Below, one piece after another: positions 33,904-42,194 of a DNA stretch of 42,194 nucleotides; within the stretch, counting starts at the first letter, position 1, and each line of letters opens with the position of its first letter. The notes beneath the pieces were generated by a model. The model was given only the letters and a program-made list of their open reading frames with translations, did not search any database and had not been told where the DNA came from. Source of the DNA: Bacillota bacterium (GTDB lineage: Bacteria; Bacillota; Clostridia; Saccharofermentanales; DTU023); assembly GCA_029570375.1 (NCBI GenBank), contig JAKPXB010000050.1, positions 1 to 42,194 of the forward strand, in the 5' to 3' direction. The translations under genes and the position numbers were made by a program.

Positions 33904-36153
33904 TTATCCGAAATTTTCTTTCAGCGCTTCCGACAGGTCGGCCCGCTCCAGCCGGCGCATCTGCAAAGCTTTGCCCAGCTGATACAGAAGGATGCCAACA
34001 GCTGCCGGGATGAAATAATACGGCCAGGGAGCGACGGGGTGGATATAGGCATTGAATTTTGACATCGCGAATGTCATGCTCACTTTTAAAAGATAAGCGC
34101 CGGCGGGGATGGATACCAGCTCGAAGACGATGAGCGCGAGATCCGTGACGCCGAGATAGATTTTCCCGATCTCCTGCCGCGTGTAACCGAATACGCGCAG
34201 ACAGCAGATCGAATGCGCGGAGCGCTGTACAATGACATGGCTCAATACGAGGACGACGACAAGGAAAATGGCGACAGAAACGACAAGCACCGGAGGAATG
34301 ATTTTTCTCACAAACAAGGTCAGGCTTCTTCCCGCTTCCTCCATTTTGTCTGAGTCCAGCACCCTGACAATCATCCGTTCGTCGATATCCAGTTTTTCGT
34401 CGGAGAAGATTCCGTTGTAATAACCGCTGTCCCGCTGCATCAGCTGATTTAGCGCTTCCCGGCTCATGTGAAGATTGAGATTCGCGTCATCCGTCTGACC
34501 GATCAGCTTCAGACGGATAGGGCGCCCCTGATATTTGTCATACAAATCAATGGTGTCGCCAACCCGGAGTTTCATTTTTTCCATGATGCCTCTTGAAGCG
34601 TAAGCCTCTGGAGCCCCCGGCGTGACAGGGTATTCTCTCAGGTAGGGCATCTCGTTTTCATAGCCGTAGAGCGTGATCATCAACCGGCGTCCGCCGTAGT
34701 TCTTCTCACTTTGTACGCTGTAGACGGTGAATTCTCCGCCGAAAGATGAGCCGATGGGACCCCGGAGATGGTATTCGTAACGAGCGGGCATCGATTCGCC
34801 CAATTGTGCCGTATACCGGTCGATGATCGGCGCCGCTGACACCCCGTACAGGAGAAGCAGATTGGCCAGCAAAAGTCCGACAAACATCACGAGGAACAGT
34901 ACCTTATTCTGCAGCAGGACGCGGAGGCGGAAGCGGGAAAGGAACGGAAGAACCGGCAGTCGGAATGCCTTTCTGACACCGCGTTTCTTCAGGTCTCTGC
35001 GAAGGAAACGCAGAGGCGAGAAACGCAGCTTTTGCCTCAGCGCGAGAAAGTTGACGGCGGCGATGAGGACGAGCGGCAGAGAAGACGTGAGAATGAACGC
35101 TCCGGCATCCAGCGTCAGCCGGAACGGGAAGAGACTGTAGTGGCTGTAGTACAGATCGAGGAAAATATCTTTCATGACCGTGTAGCCGAAGACATTGCCG
35201 AAGAGTGCCGCCGCCAGTGTGATCAGCAGCGGGAGGCTCATGTAATAGCGGATGAGTTCGCCCCGGCGGTACCCGAGGGAAAGCAGCGTGCCGATCACAG
35301 GCGCTTCCTCTTCAATAGTCGACTTGATGATGACGGTGAAGAGAAACGCCATAAGCAGGAAGATCATGACGAGCAGAGTGAGGATCATCGGCACATCTCC
35401 GCCCATATCGTCCCTGAAATAGGAAATATTCGTGTTCAGCGGCCGGATGACAGCATCTGTCACCGTATGGCCTTCACGGATAAGGCTTTCCGTCAGCCTC
35501 GTCAATTCCTCCAGTGATTCTTTGTCGGATAGCGGCAGTGTCCAGCGGAAACTGTACGTGTAAGTAAGCGCATCCTCTCCGAGCGCGTCGAACCCCTCTT
35601 GCGAGAAAAGAGCGGAGCCGAAATGGGTATCGTCCGCCATGATATCGCCGCGTTGTTTCAACATCGTGCTGTAGTCGGGCAGCGCCATGACGCCGACGAT
35701 CACATAGGATTTCCCGCCAAACGCCACGTGATCGCCGACGCGCCAATTATTCGCCTCGGCGAAAAGCCTGTCTATGCTGACCTCGCTGGCACTGTCAGGC
35801 GGCCTGCCCTCGTAGTAGGCGGCTGTATTGATCGTTTTTCTGTTGACAAAAGCCCGGACTGTTTTTTCCTGTGTATAGGCGATTTCTTTCGAAAAGATTT
35901 TTTCCGCCTCTTTCGTACGGTGTCGGAGCGCGTTTAACCCCTGTTCATTGAGAGGAAAGGCGACGCTTATCTGTCCGTCTTCGGCATTTCCGTCGATGAG
36001 ACTCGCTTCGTAGACCTGGAGAACGGACTTTTGTACGACAAAAAAACCGGAACCGAGGGCGATGCCGCAGAAAATAATCGTGAAGATAGCGGCATAGCGG
36101 ATGAAATTGGAGCGGAAATCCCGGCAGATTCGTTTTGAAATCGGTGTTCTCAT
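33904..36153 (-). CDS. FtsX-type ABC transporter permease
   Basis: This 749-residue membrane protein has one N-terminal helix (FIRYAAIFTIIFCGIALGSG), a large extracytoplasmic domain, and a first FtsX block of three helices around residues 250-365. A second helix-extracytoplasmic-helix set follows, ending in a C-terminal FtsX block (LVVSVAIFLVVVLVLSHVIV, LALIVFELVSIPAGAYLL, YYFIPAAVGILLYQLG). This two-block layout belongs to the MacB/LolCDE-like exporters of Firmicutes that move peptides, lipoproteins or antibiotics, or sense them. It lies seven bases after the ATPase gene and is transcribed with it, opposite to the GAPDH gene. Cargo is unknown. Confidence 0.85.
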   Translation of the reverse strand: MRTPISKRICRDFRSNFIRYAAIFTIIFCGIALGSGFFVVQKSVLQVYEASLIDGNAEDGQISVAFPLNEQGLNALRHRTKEAEKIFSKEIAYTQEKTVRAFVNRKTINTAAYYEGRPPDSASEVSIDRLFAEANNWRVGDHVAFGGKSYVIVGVMALPDYSTMLKQRGDIMADDTHFGSALFSQEGFDALGEDALTYTYSFRWTLPLSDKESLEELTRLTESLIREGHTVTDAVIRPLNTNISYFRDDMGGDVPMILTLLVMIFLLMAFLFTVIIKSTIEEEAPVIGTLLSLGYRRGELIRYYMSLPLLITLAAALFGNVFGYTVMKDIFLDLYYSHYSLFPFRLTLDAGAFILTSSLPLVLIAAVNFLALRQKLRFSPLRFLRRDLKKRGVRKAFRLPVLPFLSRFRLRVLLQNKVLFLVMFVGLLLANLLLLYGVSAAPIIDRYTAQLGESMPARYEYHLRGPIGSSFGGEFTVYSVQSEKNYGGRRLMITLYGYENEMPYLREYPVTPGAPEAYASRGIMEKMKLRVGDTIDLYDKYQGRPIRLKLIGQTDDANLNLHMSREALNQLMQRDSGYYNGIFSDEKLDIDERMIVRVLDSDKMEEAGRSLTLFVRKIIPPVLVVSVAIFLVVVLVLSHVIVQRSAHSICCLRVFGYTRQEIGKIYLGVTDLALIVFELVSIPAGAYLLKVSMTFAMSKFNAYIHPVAPWPYYFIPAAVGILLYQLGKALQMRRLERADLSEALKENFG

Positions 36154-36160
36154 ACGCGTC

Positions 36161-36859
36161 CTACCAATTCAGCGAGCCGGCCTCTTCGACGGCAGTATTC
36201 CGCATGTGATCCTTGACGCCTCCGTCGTGTAGCCGGATCACTTCATGGGATATTCTGGCCAATGCCTGATTGTGCGTGGCGATGATCATTGTCGTTCCGT
36301 AGAGTCTGTTGATCTTCTGCAGCAACAGGAGTACTTCCTTCGCCGTCTGGTAATCGAGCGCGCCTGTCGGCTCATCACAGAGGAGAAGGGAAGGCCGTTT
36401 GATCAGCGCGCGGCCGATGCCCGCTCGCTGCTGCTGTCCGCCCGACACCTGATTCGGGAACTTCTGCTGGTGGTCTCTGAGTCCCAGCGTGGCGACCATT
36501 TCGTCCAGGTCAAGAGGGTGGCGGCTGAGGTACGCGCCCGATTCGATGTTTTCTCTCAGCGTAAGATTAGGGATGAGGTTATAAAACTGGAAAATAAACC
36601 CGACATGTGTGCGGCGGTAGTCAATCTGCTGCCTCGCCGTCAGCGCGTCAACGCGAATGTTTCCGACCTGAACGCGCCCGGAATCCGCCCGGTCAATTCC
36701 CCCCAGAATGTTGAGCAGTGTCGACTTCCCAGAACCGGAAGGACCAAGTAGACAGCAGATAGAACCTTCCTCTATCGTGAGAGAAATTTTTTTAAGCACA
36801 CGTGAGCGGCTTTCTCCCTGTCCGTACGATTTATTGACGTGATCGATCTGAGTGTTCAT
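36161..36859 (-). CDS. ABC transporter ATPase, MacB/LolD-like
   Basis: The 232-residue protein has Walker A GPSGSGKST, the Q-loop FIFQFYNLIPNLTLREN typical of the MacB/LolD/SalX subfamily, signature VSGGQQQRAGIGRAL, Walker B SLLLCDEPTGALD and the H-loop IIATHN. It should power the FtsX-type permease encoded seven bases downstream. A short C-terminal extension follows the core. The start ATG 36859 has only a distant AGGA element upstream. The promoter region holds a palindrome at 36889-36908 that could bind a regulator. Confidence 0.92.
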   Translation of the reverse strand: MNTQIDHVNKSYGQGESRSRVLKKISLTIEEGSICCLLGPSGSGKSTLLNILGGIDRADSGRVQVGNIRVDALTARQQIDYRRTHVGFIFQFYNLIPNLTLRENIESGAYLSRHPLDLDEMVATLGLRDHQQKFPNQVSGGQQQRAGIGRALIKRPSLLLCDEPTGALDYQTAKEVLLLLQKINRLYGTTMIIATHNQALARISHEVIRLHDGGVKDHMRNTAVEEAGSLNW

Positions 36860-36888
36860 GGCGTAACCTGTCCTCGTGTTGATGCAGA

Positions 36889-36908
36889 TAGTTAGCTTTA
36901 ACTAACTT
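36889..36908 (-). promoter_or_regulatory. Palindromic operator-like site upstream of the ABC exporter
   Basis: AGTTAG (36890-36895) and CTAACT (36902-36907) form an inverted repeat with a 6-base centre. On the minus strand a TAAGAT -10-like box lies just upstream of it, so a regulator bound here would block transcription. The TTAGTTAAAGCTAAC type of sequence resembles operators of MarR- and TetR-type regulators. Confidence 0.5.
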
Positions 36909-37165
36909 TCGAATTGTATCTTACCACAGAAAAAGCAAATGTGCCAGGGAGAGGAAGGAATTTTCATCTTTGCCATTTTCATCGTTGAGACGAAAGAGAA
37001 CTGCCCGCGAACTGATGTCAATGACCTTTTCCCCCGTCGCAGGTAAGAGGCGGAAGAACCGCCCACTGCAGCAGTTTACAAACGCGGGCGTCCGAACTAG
37101 AATAGGGGCATTGAACGAAGCTGCCATCGGATCGGCGCGTGTATGGATTCGAGAGAGGATGAGAT
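36909..37165. other. Intergenic region between the ABC exporter and the ATP synthase operon
   Basis: No supported gene. On the minus side it holds the exporter promoter (a TAAGAT box). On the plus side it holds the ATP synthase promoter at 37075-37103. In particular there is no upstream atpI, atpQ or atpR-like open frame. Confidence 0.6.
37075..37103 (+). promoter_or_regulatory. Promoter of the ATP synthase operon
   Basis: TTTACA (37075-37080) and TAGAAT (37098-37103) are separated by 17 bases and lie 62 bases before the atpB start. Confidence 0.7.
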
Positions 37166-37984
37166 ATGGGGGAAGACTTTTCACAGAAGTTTTTCAGGAC
37201 ATTATGGGAACACCTGCGGCCGGGCGGCCGCGATCTCGGGGAGACAATCCGCTCATCCATCAACTTCGCTCCGCGCTGGTATATCCGTATCGGGGACTGG
37301 TCGATTCCTGTGACTGGGGCGATGATCTCGCTCGCGCTGAGTGTCGTGATCCTCATCGCGATGGGATTCTGGCTCAGGCGCGGCATCCGGAAATACCGGA
37401 TAACGGGGAAACAGGCGCTCGCGGAGAAGCTCTATCTCACCGTGATCCGCCTCTGCGAAAGCTTCGGGATGAACCGGGAGCAGGCGGAAACCGTTCTCCC
37501 CTGGACGCTGACGCTCGGACTCTATATCTTCTTCAGCAATGCCGTGGCTGTCGCGGAGCTGCCCGCGTCCGCGGTGAATCCGGCTGTCCCGTTTTCCCTC
37601 GCGATCTTCGCTCTTTTCCTGATTATCGCGATGGGACTGCGTCTCCTCGGCTTGAAGAATTTCTGGTATTCGCTGATCGACCCGATTCCCGGACTCCTGC
37701 CGTTCAACCTGCTCGACTATCTGATCAAGCCGGTCTCCCTGGCGCTCCGCCTCTTTGGCAATGTGTTCGGGGCGTTTATCCTTCTGGGTTTTGTCAAGAC
37801 GGTGATGCCCCTCGTCCTGCCATCCATTCTCGGGTTGTGGTTCGATGTGGCGGACGGTGTGATCCAGGGCGTCATCTTCATGTATCTCACGACTTCCTAC
37901 ATCGGAGAGGTAGTCGAAAAATCGAACAGCACGGCTGAGCGCATCGCTCAGAAAAGACAATCATTACAGGAAAAGAAAGCATAG
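37166..37984 (+). CDS. atpB: ATP synthase F0 subunit a
   Basis: Subunit a forms the ion half-channels next to the c-ring. The 272-residue protein has five to six membrane helices. The essential arginine appears in SLALRLFGNVFGAF, and the last helix carries the conserved Gln in GVIQGVIFMYLTTSYIGE. GAGGATGAG precedes ATG 37166. It is the first gene of the operon, with no atpI before it. Confidence 0.95.
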   Translation: MGEDFSQKFFRTLWEHLRPGGRDLGETIRSSINFAPRWYIRIGDWSIPVTGAMISLALSVVILIAMGFWLRRGIRKYRITGKQALAEKLYLTVIRLCESFGMNREQAETVLPWTLTLGLYIFFSNAVAVAELPASAVNPAVPFSLAIFALFLIIAMGLRLLGLKNFWYSLIDPIPGLLPFNLLDYLIKPVSLALRLFGNVFGAFILLGFVKTVMPLVLPSILGLWFDVADGVIQGVIFMYLTTSYIGEVVEKSNSTAERIAQKRQSLQEKKA

Positions 37985-37992
37985 GTACAATT

Positions 37993-38220
37993 ATGGACAA
38001 AGGTTTAATAGCGTTAGCCGCAGCGCTCGCCATCGGAGTCGTCGGAAGCATCGCGGCTTTCACAATCGGACGCATGGCGGGGAAGGCATTCGATTCGATG
38101 GCGAAACAGCCGGAGGTCGCGCCGAGGATTCAGACATCACTCACGATCGCCGTGGTTTTCATCGAGACCTGCGCGATTTACGCGCTCGTCGTGTCGCTGC
38201 TCCTCATTTTCGTATTTTAG
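37993..38220 (+). CDS. atpE: ATP synthase F0 subunit c
   Basis: The 75-residue hairpin protein forms the rotating ring. Helix 1 runs from about 5 to 28, the polar loop contains AKQPEVAPR with the conserved Arg-Gln-Pro-like turn, and helix 2 carries the ion-binding Glu58 in VFIETCAIYAL. The Gln that Na+-binding rings have in helix 1 (Gln32 in Ilyobacter) aligns with Ile25 here, so proton coupling is likelier; that is inference from alignment by eye. The ribosome-binding site is weak. It follows atpB by eight bases. Confidence 0.95.
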   Translation: MDKGLIALAAALAIGVVGSIAAFTIGRMAGKAFDSMAKQPEVAPRIQTSLTIAVVFIETCAIYALVVSLLLIFVF

Positions 38221-38235
38221 TGAGAGGGCGGAGTC

Positions 38236-38779
38236 ATGTGCCATTTCTTCGCTGAAAAAGCGATAGATTTCACTTCTCCTGAAGTCCTGGCGGGCTATCT
38301 CGCGACAGGGGTGCTCGCGGTCGTCGGCCTGCTTATCACCGTTCTTGTTCTCAGGAAGATTCTCTATAAGCCGCTCCGCCAGGTGATCAGCGAACGCCAG
38401 CGCGAGGCGGACGAGTCGATCAGCGCTCATGAGGAACGCGAAAAAGAGCTCAGCGGGCGCGAAGCGGCGCTTCTGGAACAAGAGAAGAAACAGCAGGAGA
38501 TCCTCACGGAGCAGAAGGAGGAAACTCTCCGTCAGTTGAAGCAGGAGCGCGAGAAAATCCTCGCGGATGCCCAGGCGCAGGCAGATGCCCGGCTCGCCGA
38601 AGCCGACCGTGAAATCGAGCTAAAGCGCGCCAGAGAAGGAGAACGCCTCTACCGGCAGGCGGTGGAACTCGCTGTCGAGGCGGTCGGCCGGCTGGAGGAC
38701 CGCCCGGTCAAAGCCGAAGAACAGACTGCTTTGGAGCGCACGATTCGGGATAGCGTGAATCTCCCGGGGGAGGCCGGTC

Positions 38780-38790
<11 letters not shown>
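38236..38790 (+). CDS. atpF: ATP synthase F0 subunit b
   Basis: Subunit b is the peripheral stalk. A single N-terminal membrane helix (about 19-41) is followed by the [15 protein letters not shown] segment typical of b. A long coiled-coil rich in Glu, Lys and Gln runs to about residue 145, then a helical C-terminus that normally contacts delta. The 184-residue length is close to ordinary b, so it is not a b-delta fusion. Its last 11 bases overlap the alpha gene, leaving no room for a delta gene. Confidence 0.93.
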
Positions 38791-40333
<1,543 letters not shown>

Positions 40334-40418
40334 GAGCGGCCGCGTCAGCGGACCTGCGCCGGAGCGATGTCTCTGGCAGCAGGGCGGGCCGTTGTAACAG
40401 GCCGGCGGAGAGTGTGAG

Positions 40419-42194
<1,776 letters not shown>

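Overview
The window looks like a chromosomal stretch of a Gram-positive anaerobe of the class Clostridia. The reasons are a CIRCE-controlled hrcA-grpE-dnaK-dnaJ operon, a DUF5685 plus J-domain cluster typical of Clostridia, an ECF sigma factor of the type common in Firmicutes, a family 5 peptide ABC operon with a lipoprotein binding protein, and consistently Shine-Dalgarno-led genes. From about 2.9 kb rightward the DNA is fairly GC-rich with uniform codon use. The first 2.8 kb is visibly more AT-rich and carries accessory genes. The species cannot be named from this sequence.

Layout: (1) 1-2780 is an accessory island lying against the 3' end of a tRNA-Ala(GGC) gene. It holds a partial AbiEi-like antitoxin gene with a doubled inverted-repeat operator around its promoter, a serine-recombinase remnant, a methyltransferase and a GNAT acetyltransferase. 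(2) 2.9-8.4 kb: a long-chain acyl-CoA synthetase convergent with a gltX-glnS pair. (3) 8.4-10.5 kb: DUF5685, a J-domain protein with a cysteine-rich tail, and a membrane protein. (4) 10.6-13.7 kb: two divergent exported peptidase homologues, S11 and M28, both lacking catalytic residues. (5) 13.7-16.5 kb: NfeD, a stomatin/SPFH protein and HemW. (6) 16.6-22.6 kb: the heat-shock operon followed by a DEDD exonuclease. (7) 22.6-28.8 kb: a complete peptide ABC importer operon plus a small membrane protein. (8) 28.8-31.8 kb: a MarR regulator, then an ECF sigma factor overlapping a transmembrane protein whose extracellular part is a serpin. (9) 31.8-32.5 kb: a cobalamin riboswitch with its own promoter and attenuator, followed only by a 55-residue lipoprotein-like ORF and a strong terminator. 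(10) 32.6-36.9 kb: GAPDH, then an ABC exporter pair (FtsX-type permease and ATPase) on the other strand. (11) 37.1 kb to the end: an ATP synthase operon a-c-b-alpha-gamma-beta with no delta gene between b and alpha, cut by the window edge in beta.

Most of the window is housekeeping. The best candidates for something undescribed are the ECF sigma/serpin pair, where a serpin fold appears to be the sensor domain of a membrane anti-sigma factor; the adjacent inactive S11 and M28 homologues; the B12 riboswitch that controls almost nothing; and the delta-less ATP synthase operon. All functional calls rest on reading motifs by eye; no database search was run.
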